Positions 1-10,750 of a stretch of 64,000 nt of DNA are shown here, in pieces (the stretch's first letter is position 1; each line of letters starts with the position of its first letter). Both the position numbers and the translations under genes were made by a program. Below the pieces are notes generated by a model that was not told the origin of the DNA, did no database searches, and saw only the letters and a program-made list of their open reading frames with translations. Location of the stretch: contig CATNEN010000031.1 of assembly GCA_950097015.1 (NCBI GenBank), forward strand, positions 992,001-1,056,000. The letters run 5' to 3'. The stretch comes from Macrostomum hystrix (Eukaryota > Platyhelminthes > Macrostomidae).

Positions 1-742
1 GCTGTTCCCCACGCCACCACATGAAGCATCAATGAAGGGCAGCAGCGTCTGTAGAAGGTTGGCTTGGCAAAAAAATTGGCAAATACGACTCGGCAGTCAC
101 AGTCGCATCCAGGAACACAAGCTCCGTCTTTGCGTGCACTGTGATGCCTGCCCACACGTGAATAGAAGCTGACTGGCTCTCTGAGTTTTGCACGTGCTGC
201 GGCAGCATCTCCTGGCGTGGCTGGCGCCACACTCGAATGCGGCCGTCGGCACGGAACAATCGAAAGCGGCTATCATCCGAGAAAATCACTCGCCGCCACT
301 GCTGCTGCCTCCACTGGACCCTTTGCATTGCCCATTGTTGCCGGCTGGCCACATGGGTTGGGGTCAGGCGTGGCCGTTTGCGCATCTTACGGTATCAGAG
401 CCCCGACTCCCGCTATTGTCGTCGGATGGTTTGGGCGCTCAGAATATCCCCTCGCCTGCTTCTTTCAGCCCACATCAGCCGTAGCAAGGTGGCTGTCAAT
501 GTGGGGCTTCCCTTCGACATTCGCAGCAATCGCCGGTCCGCCCTCCTAGTTGTACTGCGCATATTGAGCCGCCGGCCGCGCGTGGCTAGCGCCACGCTGC
601 CAGTTTCTCTGCACTTGATCTGCAGTTTGCGGATTGCTGTGCGAGACCGCCCAATTTGGCGAGTAATAGCTCGGATGGACACCCCAGCGTCCAGCATGCC
701 AACGGCGCGCGCTCGTTCCAGGTCGGTCATTTGGCGAACCAT
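1..742 (-). pseudogene. Tc1/mariner-type transposase, degenerate, runs off the left edge
   Basis: Read on the minus strand from the ATG at 742, the product starts with an N-terminal helix-turn-helix region (residues MVRQMTDLERARAVGM, then a basic RSRTAIRKL segment), as in Tc1-family transposases. It continues into a DDE-type region with the motif VIFSDDSRFRLF. The frame is broken: in-frame TAG at 413-415 and TGA about 18 nt further on, and a frame change near position 40, where an LLPFIDAS-like segment continues in another frame up to the window edge. The second and third acidic residues would lie outside the window. Cut-and-paste transposases of this family act on terminal inverted repeats; I could not identify a convincing repeat to the right of 742. 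It looks like an inactive old copy sitting in the intron of the gene that starts at 1036. Confidence 0.85.
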
Positions 743-991
743 TCCGTTTGGTTGCGAACGTGGATCATAGACTCCTCTAAGCTGACTGCTACATGTGAAT
801 GTTTCCTTCGACTTGTCTGGCGTCTATGGCCTAAGTGCGTGTTGACGAAATCATCAATCGTCTATGGCACAAGTCTGGCGACAAAAAACCGGTTTTGAAA
901 CTCTAAATATACAACTTGCGCGAGGGTGGAAACTTTTCAATGTTGCTGAGTGTATATTAACTACTCGAACGATGAAATAAGTAGCACTCAC

Positions 992-1036
992 CGAAACCGC
1001 CATCAACAAGATGATTGTCAGCTGAATCCGAGCCAT
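992..1036 (-). CDS. First coding exon of a secreted or membrane protein (partial gene, continues left of window)
   Basis: The ATG at 1036 opens a 15-codon exon, MARIQLTIILLMAVS, which is a typical hydrophobic signal peptide start. The exon stops exactly before a consensus 5' splice site GTGAGT (991-986) and leaves phase 0. About 110 bp upstream is a TATA box on the same strand, and the 5' untranslated stretch between them has no other ATG in this frame. The rest of the gene must lie at lower coordinates. No matching downstream exon is recognised between 1 and 985, where the broken transposase sits, so the intron probably extends past the window. Family unknown. Confidence 0.5.
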
Positions 1037-1145
1037 TAATGTCAATTGTAGTAAGGTCAATCTTAAGAACAGGCCGAGAATTCTGAACTCACGTGAACTG
1101 GGCGCGCAAACTTGCTGACTGACTGTTCACTTACGGAGGAAGTGG

Positions 1146-1153
1146 TATTTATA
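1146..1153 (-). promoter_or_regulatory. TATA box of the minus-strand secreted gene
   Basis: On the minus strand this reads TATAAATA. About 30 nt downstream (near 1120) is a TCAGTC-like initiator context, and the signal-peptide ATG follows at 1036. The spacing is that of a canonical animal core promoter. Confidence 0.5.
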
Positions 1154-1154
1154 G

Positions 1155-1690
1155 AAGACCTCGCATAGCATTATCTAATCTGTTTGAGGCACATTTAGTT
1201 CTCTATCCTTAGTCGACGCTGATTGGCTGTGAATGTCGCCCTTTACTTTCGTCCACCACTTTCTCACCCTTTCTCACAACTGAGGCGGCAGTGCTAGCTG
1301 TTAGACAATAGCCAATGCTCCATAGTTTAGAAGTCATTTGAAACAGTCCAGAAATGCTTAGTAGAAACAATGGAATAGGCATTTTAGTTATAACAAAAAC
1401 TGTGCCCTATTGTCTGAAACAGCCTTGAATCGATGCTTTCTGTGCGTGTCCCAGAAGACCCTCCAAAAATCGCCAGATTTTTTACTTTTTATGACTGAAG
1501 ACTTGTCACATTCTGTGACTGTCTAAAAACTGATTTCAAGACTGCATTGTGTGATTTCTATTAGGAAGAGTATACAAACGTATAGCCAAGCCTTTTTGAA
1601 TTTGCACTTTCAGTCCAAAATTTCCGCTAGTCTACTTTTAAATTAAAATAACTATTCATTGAGTTGAAATTCAGTTTTCTGCCTCTTAAA
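1155..1690. other. Non-coding stretch upstream of the left secreted gene
   Basis: AT-rich sequence with no convincing exon, RNA gene or repeat. Presumably promoter-proximal or intergenic DNA. Confidence 0.5.
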
Positions 1691-1692
1691 CG

Positions 1693-1975
1693 CTGACAAC
1701 CAGCTGCTGTCTCATTGACAACCAGCTGCTGTCTCCTTGACACCCAGCTGCTGTCTCCTTGACAACCAGCTGCTGTCTCCTTGACACCCAGCTGCTGTCT
1801 CCTTGACAACCAGCTGCTGTCTCCTTGACAAACAGCTGCTGTCTCCCTGACACCTATCTGCTGTCTCCCTGACAACCAGCTGCTGTCTCCCTGACAACCA
1901 GCTGCTGTCTCCTTGACAACCAGCTGCTGTCTCCCTGACACCCAGCTGCTGTCTCCCTGTCACCCAGTTGCTGTC
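1693..1975. repeat. Minisatellite, 22-bp unit, about 13 copies
   Basis: Tandem units with the core CAGCTGCTGTCTCCTTGACA repeat every 22 bp. Variation is mainly at the T/C and AAC/ACC positions. Each unit contains CAGCTG, a self-complementary E-box-like hexamer. The apparent reading frames across it are repeat artefacts. Confidence 0.95.
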
Positions 1976-2439
1976 GAAGGATATCTGATATTCAATACAA
2001 GAACTGCATTAACCTAAAATGAGAAACTTCTCACAAACCTAAATAGATGCCCACCACGATTGGCTTAGACACTGACAGCCTATGATCGCTCAGCTGCTCC
2101 ACAATCCGAATTGCTTCCAGTCGGAAAAGCCAATAAAGGCACTGGGCCCACATAGGTACGCAAATTCTACAGAATCTTATTTGCGATGGGACAAATCTCC
2201 CATTGCCTAAAAGAAACCCCATCAATTGGAGGAGTTGAAAAACTCTCCCTAAGAGGAGTTTTCTAGTAAAACCCTCCTACAGAAGCGCTTCGCCTGCTGA
2301 CAAACGATCGCCTCAGGTAATTGCGAGTGTCTGGGACTGCCAAAAGTGATGGACAAGTTGAACAGTGTCAGAGACAGGGAGTGGATCCAGTCAAAAGCAT
2401 ATAGCTCAATTATTTGTATAGAAGACTGGGAGACACTTA

Positions 2440-2477
2440 ATGACTGACTGACTGACTGACTGACTGAGTGACTGACT
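2440..2477. repeat. TGAC tetranucleotide microsatellite
   Basis: About eight copies of TGAC with one GAGT interruption. The flanking 1976-2610 sequence contains no recognisable gene. Confidence 0.9.
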
Positions 2478-2610
2478 GAACATGTAGTGTAGCCTGACGA
2501 GGCTGCTCGTGAAGTGCTTATTTTATTCGATAAATAAATAACTACAGTTCAAGATCTTAGATCCTTCCTATTTTAGAACTCCATCATGTCATGTCACGGC
2601 ATATTCTAGA

Positions 2611-3085
2611 CTGGGCCCACCATCATCTGAACAGGCATTCCATCATCTGATCAGGCATTCCATTATCTGATTAGGCATTCCATCATCTGATTAGGCATTC
2701 CATCATCTGGTTAGGCATTCCATCATCTGATTAGGCATTCCATTATCTGATTAGGCATTCCATCATCTGATTAGGCATTCCATCATCTGATCAGGCATTC
2801 CATCATCTGATCAGGCATTCCATCATCTGATCAGGCATTCCATCATCTGATCAGGCATTCCATCATCTGATCAGGCATTCCATCATCTGATTAGGCATTC
2901 CATCATCTGATTAGGCATTCCATCATCTGATTAGGCATTCCATCATCTGATCAGGCATTCCATCATCTGATCAGGCATTCCATCATCTGATTAGGCATTC
3001 CATCGTCTGATTAGGCATTCCATCATCTGATTAGGCATTCCATCATCTCATTAGGCATTCCATCATCTTATTTGGAGTTTCATCA
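2611..3085. repeat. Minisatellite, 20-bp unit, about 23 copies
   Basis: Units of CATCATCTGATTAGGCATTC with a T/C polymorphism (GATTAGG or GATCAGG). The two types come in runs, suggesting segmental amplification. The array ends about 75 bp before the glycosyltransferase ATG, so it lies in its promoter or 5' untranslated region. Confidence 0.95.
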
Positions 3086-3159
3086 TCTCTTCTCGGCGCC
3101 GCCACAAAGCAAAGAAGGCCAATAGCAAAGTGTCTCAGGTACCTGCCAACCCGCAGCAG

Positions 3160-6100
3160 ATGTGGACACTCTGTTTGCTGTGGCGCCGGCGCCGCCGCGG
3201 CAGCCTACTGACGGCGCTGCTAGCCGGCATCGGCGCCCTCCTGACCGTCGCCTTCCTACTGGGACTCGTGGCGCCGATTCGAAGATTCGGCCAAAAATGG
3301 CGCCCGCCGCCGCGCCTCATCCATCAAATGTGCTCAGACCTGGACAGCATTCCCAGCCAGTATCAGCACTACGCCGAGTCCTGGCTGGCCAGCCATCGGG
3401 ACCATCGCTACCTGCTGTGGACTGACAGCGGCCTCCACCGCCTGCTGGATCTGCACTATCCGGAGGCCGCAAATTGGACTCGGCAGCTGCTGCGCTCCCG
3501 ACTGGAATTCTCCGACGTGGCCCGCTACTACCTGCTGCTCCACTACGGCGGCGTATACGCCGATTTGGACGTCCGAGCGAGGCGCGAACTCGCGACCTAT
3601 CTGGAGAGTCTGGCCAGACGGAAATCTGCGGCCTGCGGCTGCTACCTGGGCCAGGAGCCGGCGGCTCACGCTGTGCTGCTGTTTGGCCTGCCCATGTTGC
3701 CTAGCAACGCGCTGATGGCCTGCTCACCGGGGCACAGCTTCCAACGCTTCATCACTGACCTGCTGCCGATCTACATCAGCCGGAGGGCCAGCGCCCTTCC
3801 CGGCGAGGGCGAGATTCGGCGAGGCGGCTTTGGAGCCAACAAGTACACAGGTGGGTCTTGAACTCAGGATTCATTCTGGATGGGAATGGGATATTCTGAA
3901 TGGGAATGGGATATTCTAGATGGGAATTGGATATTCTGGATGGGAATGGGATATTCTGGATGGGAATGGGATATTCTGGATGGGAATGGGATATTCTGGA
4001 TAGGAATGGGATATTCTGGATGGGAATGGGATATTCTAGATGGGAATGGGGTATTAAGGATGGGAATGGGGTATTAAGGATGAGAATAGGACATTCTGGA
4101 TGGGTATGGGATATTAAGGATGGGAATGGGATATTCTGGATGGGAATGGGATATTCTGGATGGGAATGAGATAATCTGGATGGGAATGGGGTATTAAGGA
4201 TGAGAATAGGACATTCTGGATGGGTATGGGATATTCTGGATGGGAATGGGATATTCTGGATGGGAATGGGATGTTCTGGATGGAAATGGGGTATTAAGGA
4301 TGGGAATGAGATATTCTGGATAAGAATGGGATATTCTGGATGGGAATGGGATATTCTGGATGGGAATGGGATATTCTGGATGGGAATGGGGTATTAAGGA
4401 TGGGCATGAGATAATCTGGATGGGAATGGGGTATTCTAGATGGGAATGGGATATTCTGGATGGGAATGGGGTATAAAGGATGGGAATGGGATATTCTGGA
4501 TGGGAATGAGGTATTAAGGATGAGAATGGGACATTCTGGATGGGAATGGGATATTCTGGATGGGAATGGGATATTCTGGATGGGAATGGGATGTTCTGGA
4601 TGGAAATGGGGTATTAAGGATGGGAATGAGATATTCTGGATGGGAATGGGATATTCTGGATGGGAATGGGATATTCTGGATGGGAATGGGATGTTCTGGA
4701 TGGAAATGGGGTATTAAGGATGGGAATGAGATATTCTGGATAAGAATGGGATATTCTGGATGGGAATGGGATATTCTGGATGGGAATGGGATATTCTGGA
4801 TGGGAATGGGGTATTAAGGATGGGAATGAGATAATCTGGATGGGAATGGGGTATTCTAGATGGGAATGGGATATTCTGGATGGGAATGGGATATTCTGGA
4901 TGGGAATGGGATATTCTGGATGGGAATGGGATATTCTGGATGGGAATGGGGTATTCTAGATGGGAATGGGGTATTCTGGATGGGAATGGGATATTTTGGA
5001 TGGGAATGGGGTATTCTAGATGGGAATGGGATATTCTGGATGGGAATGGGGTATTAAGGATAGGAATGGGATATTTTGGATGGGAATGGGGTATTAAGGA
5101 TGGGAATGCGATATTCTGGATGGGAATCGGGTATTAAGGATGGGAATGGGATATTCTGGATGGGAATGGGGTATTAAGGATGGGAATGGGATATTCTGGA
5201 TGGGAATGGGGTATTAAGGATGGGAATGGGATATTCTGGATGGGAATGGGGTATTAAGGATGGGAATGGGATATTCTGGATGGGAATGGGGTATTAAGGA
5301 TGGGAATGGGATAAGTTGTTGGAGGGATTGGGATAAATTGTTGATGCAGATGGGATTTTCTGAATCGATAATTTGTGATGCGAGGATTGGAACTGGAAAT
5401 TCAATGGGATATTTAGAATAGAATAGGGTATTCAACATGTGGAAAAGGGAATTCCAAATAGGGATAGGGAGCAATAAATGGAAATAGGAAATTATAGATG
5501 GAAACGAGATTCCGGATGAAGTGAGATTTTTCAATAGGGAACAATGTGGTTAATTAGAATGGGATATTTTCGGAAATCAGTAGAAGCAAATTTTCAAGTG
5601 CCTCAAACGCGCAAATGTGGCCAGAAACCAAGCAAGCGGGGCTGGAAATGAAACCCGGAGCTTCCGCTTTCTCAGAAGCTGCGAAGCGCCAAACTCGTAG
5701 ATTTATTTGATAGAAAAAATCTCTTAAAAATCACTGCTCACCATTGTCTTCGAGATTCGCTTGACTGATTGTTAGCCCAGCCGGCTGCCGTTGAACCTGC
5801 TCTAACCTGCCGTCGCCACCCCCTAACCCACAGTGTGCTCAACACTATATCGCAATATCCGGTGCGTGTGCAATTTCCTCCCCTATTCCAGTTTCATTTT
5901 TATCATGCGCCAATAAATCACCAGGTGGGCAGCTCTCTCCCAAATCCAAATCCGCACAATAAAATCCCATTTTTAAAAACAGATAAGGGATATTTTTTAG
6001 TCGCTCCCAGAGCGGAGGCTGACAAGGGCATGATTTGAGAGACAAATTTTAGAGCGAAAAAGACGACAGAGAGCTGTACACACCCTCGACTATTATTTAT

Positions 6101-8312
6101 TTATAGAAGTAACATTGTTCTCTTTTACTGATATAGCTTGGCCGAAAGCTAGACGTCTCATGTAACTGCACAATGAGTTACGCCAGCGCTGGAATAGAAC
6201 GTTGAATATTACAGCTTCGCTAGCTTACCCTTACAACGCAGGGGTTGTAATTGGCTGTAATTCTACCCTTACAACTGACCTAAATGTACTCCAACAACTT
6301 TCCTGACTTAAACCTAGCCTTAAAATGTTTCCTGACCTCAACCCAGCCTTAAAAATTTCCTGACCTCAACCTAGCCTTAAAACTTTCCTGACTTAAACCT
6401 AGCCTTAAAATGTTTCCTGACCTCAACCTAGCCTTAAAATGTATCCTGACCTCAACCTAGCCTTAAAACTTTCCTGACTTAAACCTAGCCTTAAAATGTT
6501 TCCTGACCTCAACCTAGCCTTAAAATGTTTCCTGACCTCAACCTTTAAACTTTCCTGACCTCAACCTAGCCTTAAAATGTTTCCTGACCTCAACCCAGCC
6601 TTAAAATGTTTCCTGACCTCAACCCAGCCTTAAAATGTTTCCTGACATCAACCCAGCCTTAAAATGTTTCCTGACCTCAACCTAGCCTTAAAATGTTTCC
6701 TGACCTCAACCTTTAAACTTTCCTGACCTCAACCTAGCCTTAAAATGTTTCCTGACCTCAACCCAGCCTTAAAATGTTTCCTGACCTCAACCTAGCCTTA
6801 AAATGTTTCCTGACCTCAACCTAGCCTTAAAATGTTTCCTGACCTAAACCAAGCCTTAAAACTTTCCTGACCTCAACCTAGCCTTAAAATGTTTCCTGAC
6901 CTCAACCCAGCCTTAAAACTTTCCTGACCTCAACCTAGCCTTAAAATGTTTCCTGACCTCAACCTAGCCTTAAAATGTTTCCTGACCTCAACCCAGCCTT
7001 AAAATGTTTCCTGACCTCAACCCAGCCTTAAAAATTTCCTGACCTCAACCCAGCCTTAAAACTTTCCTGACCTCAACCTAGCCTTAAAATGTTTCCTGAC
7101 CTCAACCTAGCCTTAAAATGTTTCCTGACCTCAACCCAGCCTTAAAATGTTTCCTGACCTCAACCCAGCCTTAAAAATTTCCTGACCTCAACCCAGCCTT
7201 AAAAATTTCCTGACCTCAACCCAGCCTTAAAATGTTTCCTGACATCAACCCAGCCTTAAAATGTTTCCTGACCTCAACCTAGCCTTAAAATGTTTCCTGA
7301 CCTCAACCCAGCCTTAAAATGTTTCCTGACATCAACCCAGCCTTAAAAATTTCCTGACCTCAACCCAGCCTTAAAATGTTTCCTGACATCAACCCAGCCT
7401 TAAAATGTTTCCTGACCTCAACCCAGCCTTAAAATGTTTCCTGACCTCAACCCAGCCTTAAAATGTTTCCTGACCTCAACCCAGCCTTAAAATGTTTCCT
7501 GACCTTAATCTTGCCTTAACATTTTCCTGACCTAAACCTAGCCTAACAAGTTCCCAGACATAAAGTTAGCCCTAATGTAACTTAACTTTTAACTTAAATC
7601 TACCCCTTCAACTTTTTTTCTGACCTAAATTTATACCGAAAAGTTTCGGAAACCTAAATCTAGCTTTACAACTCTTGTGACCTAAATTTTCCTAGACGAG
7701 AGTTTCACCCGGCTGTGAAATGAGAAGCGTTAGCTAGGGTAGAAATTTGGCTGGGTGCGGCGACCCTCCAGTCCATGGACTGAACAGCTGTACGCAGCTT
7801 TTAGAAGAGCTGCGCAATGGCAATGAGACTAGCTGTACATCTGACCCAACTGGTCAGGTGTAATTTCTTCTAGCCAACAATTGCCAAAACTTCCATTGGC
7901 AGGCCCTCTGATGTTATACCGCTTTCTAAAAAAATACGAGCGCCAGCGCGTCTGCGACCCCTCAGAGCCCAGCTGCTCCGTCTGCCTGATGGAGCCCGAA
8001 GCCACGATGCCCTACGTGGACCCCTCGCAGCGGGAGCTGATGCGCCAGCGGTGCCGCCAGGCCCTGACACGGCACGCCCTCATGCCGGCACTGACTAGCA
8101 ACGCTCTGCGCGCCAACTTCTGCGCCAGCGCCGACGCCGCTAGCATCGAGTGGCAGTCGGGCGAGGCGGGGCACGTTGGCCGTGTGTTCGCCGAGCACGA
8201 CTTCTTGCACCTGGCCTACGGCGACAGGAAGCCGGGGCCGGTGCTAAACGCCAGCCTATTAGCGGCAAATTATCCCGGCCAGGTGACATTGGTGACCTGG
8301 GAACTGCCGTAG
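3160..8312 (+). CDS. Type II membrane glycosyltransferase, DXD sugar-binding family (OCH1/MIPC synthase-like)
   Basis: Two exons: 3160-3850 and 7903-8312, 1101 nt, 366 aa, joined in phase 1 (donor ACACAG|GTGGGT, acceptor TTGGCAG|GCCC). The split glycine codon rebuilds a TGP motif seen at this place in the family. Residues 1-14 are short and basic, 15-38 form one membrane anchor, and RLIHQ near 52-56 begins the catalytic domain. DVARYYLLLHYGGVYADLD at 119-137 is the hallmark with the metal/nucleotide-sugar DXD at 135-137. Related enzymes transfer a sugar from a nucleotide sugar in the Golgi lumen; donor and acceptor here are unknown. I chose the ATG at 3160. An AG at 3137-3138 could be a splice or trans-splice acceptor just upstream, and the only in-frame start further up is a GTG. 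The single 4.05-kb intron holds two large minisatellites. Confidence 0.85.
3880..5312. repeat. Minisatellite, 20-bp unit, about 72 copies, in the glycosyltransferase intron
   Basis: Units of GGATGGGAATGGGATATTCT with variants GTATTAAGGA, GTATTCTAGA and ATGTTCTGGA. On the sense strand each unit carries two GGG tracts. Blocks of several variant units recur (for example around 4080-4320 and 4560-4840), which shows higher-order amplification. Since 3 x 20 bp is 60 bp, all frames give artefactual peptides rich in G, M, W and D. Confidence 0.97.
5313..6260. other. Unique intron sequence between two arrays
   Basis: The start still shows decayed relatives of the GGGAATGGGATA unit (to about 5560). 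After that there is ordinary AT-rich sequence with no exon that keeps frame with the flanking glycosyltransferase exons. No RNA gene is seen. Confidence 0.5.
6270..7560. repeat. Minisatellite, 28-29-bp unit, about 45 copies, in the glycosyltransferase intron
   Basis: Core CCTGACCTCAACCTAGCCTT followed by AAAATGTTT, AAAACTTT or AAAAATTT, so the unit is 29 or 28 bp. Two shortened units near 6540 and 6710 (CAACCTTTAAAC) are the same event repeated about 170 bp apart. Divergent copies continue to about 7690. Confidence 0.95.
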
Positions 8313-8560
8313 CAACGCACCGACTCATACGCTAAGTCTCCCAGCTCATACTGTGTATAATGCACTAGAGTCTTAATGCGAACGCTCGCTGCACTTTAGT
8401 TACCATGATTGCGTATTATATATTATATAAACTAGATTAATTTAAGCCATTTATCTTGCCAATTAACTAAAAAAACATTTGGCAACGCCTCAAAGCCGCC
8501 ACCACGACAAAATCGGAGACCATATTCGCCTTTTAGAAATTATCTCAGAAGCTAAAACTA
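8313..8560. other. 3' flank of the glycosyltransferase gene
   Basis: AT-rich sequence after the stop. No clear AATAAA is present within 200 bp, so the polyadenylation site is not defined. Confidence 0.4.
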
Positions 8561-8561
8561 C

Positions 8562-9125
8562 CTGCTGAAGGATCACAGGCTAGCAATGACCTGCTGAAGG
8601 ATCACAGCATAGCAATGACCTGCTGAAAGATCACAGGCTAGCAATGACCTGCTGAAAGATCACAGGCTAGCAATGACCTGCTGAAGGATCACAGGCTAGC
8701 AATGACCTGCTGAAGGATCACAGGATAGCAATGACCTGCTGAAGGATCACAGGATAGCAATGACCTGCTGAAAGATCACAGGCTAGCAATGACCTGCTGA
8801 AGGATCACAGGATAGCAATGACCTGCTGAAAGATCACAGGCTAGCAATGACCTGCTGAATGATCACAGGATAGCAATGATCTGCTGAAGGATCACAGGAT
8901 TGCAATGACCTGCTGAAGGATCACAGGCTAGCAATGACCTGCTGAAAGATCACAGGCTAGCAATGACCTGCTGAAGGATTACAGGATAGCAATGACCTGC
9001 TGAAAGATCACAGGCTAGCAATGACCTGCTGAATGATCACAGGATTGCAATGACCTGCTGAAGGATCACAGGATAGCAATGACCTGCTGAAGGATCACAG
9101 GCTAGCAATGACCAGTTAAAGGATC
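8562..9125. repeat. Minisatellite, 29-bp unit, about 19 copies
   Basis: Core CCTGCTGAAGGATCACAGGC followed by TAGCAATGA. Variation is at AAGG/AAAG/AATG and GGCTAG/GGATAG/GGATTG. It lies between the convergent glycosyltransferase and SLC44 genes. Confidence 0.95.
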
Positions 9126-9860
9126 ATGCCTGTGAGTGTCTATAAACAGAGAGAATTTTATAAACAAAGGCAATTTGTCAGAATGGACATATCAAAGCAC
9201 ATGCTAAGCATTCCCATTCGAATATTTTGTATTGCGACAGTTGCCAATTTCACATTGTAAGTCGCGAAACGCGAAAAAGTCTCGATCAAAAAAACTTCCA
9301 GTAACAAAATAGCATTAACAGTTTTAAATTTTATCAATATAAACTTGGATTTTAAAAGGTCAAAAAAAATCAAAAAAAATTCCGTCGTTCTCAGCTTAGC
9401 AACTAGCTAATCAAAGTGCAGATTAAGTAGTATGATAAATAAGCATAAACCTGCTAGGCGGTAAGAGGGCAAGCGAACGGTTCGTTTAAAAAAAATAGCA
9501 CGCTAGCGTTAATTAAGGCTTATATAACACCTGATGTGGCAGGGTTAAATAGAAAATAAATAAACCTGATGGACAAGAAGCGGTCTAGCGCTGAGATTAA
9601 TATATAAATTTAAACAGCCGCGTTTCTTAGAAATTCACGATATTTTCTTTGAAATAAATGGCGATTAAACACGATCGGTACAAAATTATAAAATACTAGG
9701 AATATAATAAACAATAGCAAAGTTAACAGCATAAAATAGGTTAAGATTTGGCTAACAGAGTATAGCATGCGAATTCAGGCCCTGTAGCGTTAGCAGATAT
9801 TTACTCATGACGAACTGTACAATTGAAGATAGAAATGTCTATCCAGCCTCTTGCCAGGCT
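9126..9860. other. AT-rich intergenic DNA
   Basis: No exon, RNA gene or tandem repeat is recognised in this 0.7-kb stretch. Confidence 0.5.
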
Positions 9861-9867
9861 GCATTTC

Positions 9868-10095
9868 CAGATACGATTCCAGCTGCGATTCTTAATCAGA
9901 TTCCAGCTTTTACTTCCTACGATTCCAGCTGCGATTCTTAATCAGATTCCAGCTCTTACTTCCTACGATTCCAGCTGCGATTCTTAATCAGATTCCAGCT
10001 CTTACTTCCTACGATTCCAGCTGCGATTCTTAATCAGATTCCAGCTTTTACTTCCTACGATTCCAGCTTTCACTTTCTACGATTCTGAGATTCCA
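9868..10095. repeat. Minisatellite, 46-bp unit, about 4 copies, GATTCCAGCTGCGATTC family
   Basis: Each unit contains TACGATTCCAGCTGCGATTC followed by a TTAATCAGATTCCAGCTYTTACTTCC segment. The GATTCYAGCTGC core is shared with three other arrays at 14.5, 15.5 and 19.2 kb. Confidence 0.85.
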
Positions 10096-10750
10096 ACTGA
10101 GTTTCTGTGGTCCTGTAACTAGCTGTGATTCCTGCTACGTATTCAGTTGTTAATTCCGATGAAACAGACAATATCTTGCTAGGATTTTTATATACCCTTA
10201 TATTGTTGTCTAAAGTCAGGGTTCTCGGGGTATGCCATACAATATTATGGCATAATGTCCTGAATTATAAAAAATTGGCGTAAAAGAACAATGATTAGAC
10301 GAGAAGGAAGGATTAAAAAAGCCTTATAAAAAGATGAGCACAATGTAACTCTAAGCTAACACGTTAAGGTACACTAAAAAACAAGAAACGTAACAAAAAC
10401 TCAACTGTAAAAAATTGAAACACAAAAACCAGAAAAACCAAAAATTGAAGCATATTGCAGTAGTCCTGGAGTGACACAGACATACTTGCACGATCATTAC
10501 TCCATAACACTTTCGTCCGCGTAGCCAAACACAATGGCCATTGTGCGCTGGGCAACGATGGAACTAAATCCCACTTCCTAATTAGATTTGGGGATTCTAC
10601 AACATCCGGTAGAGAATTATAGACAATGAGGATTGGGAATTTTGTCAAGCCTCTCTTTGAACGATAAAGTTGATTTTAAACAATTTTTTTAAATAGCTTA
10701 CAATGGCTTCACACAGACATTTTGTTAGTTCGCGAATTGAAATCAAAGTT
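10096..10750. other. 3' flank of the SLC44 gene
   Basis: AT-rich sequence downstream of the SLC44 stop on the minus strand. A short palindrome, ATGCCATAcaatatTATGGCAT, lies at 10234-10255. No further exon is seen. Confidence 0.45.

Noticed and set aside
1693-1975. CRISPR array
   Set aside because: Units are contiguous with no unique spacers, the genome is eukaryotic, and no cas genes are present. The same reasoning applies to all other arrays.
3130-3159. Glycosyltransferase start at 3130
   Set aside because: The codon there is GTG. The first ATG in frame is 3160 and an AG acceptor-like site lies between.
6270-7560. Telomere-like CCTAA repeats
   Set aside because: The unit is 28-29 bp with only a partial CCTAGCC resemblance. 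It is internal to an intron.
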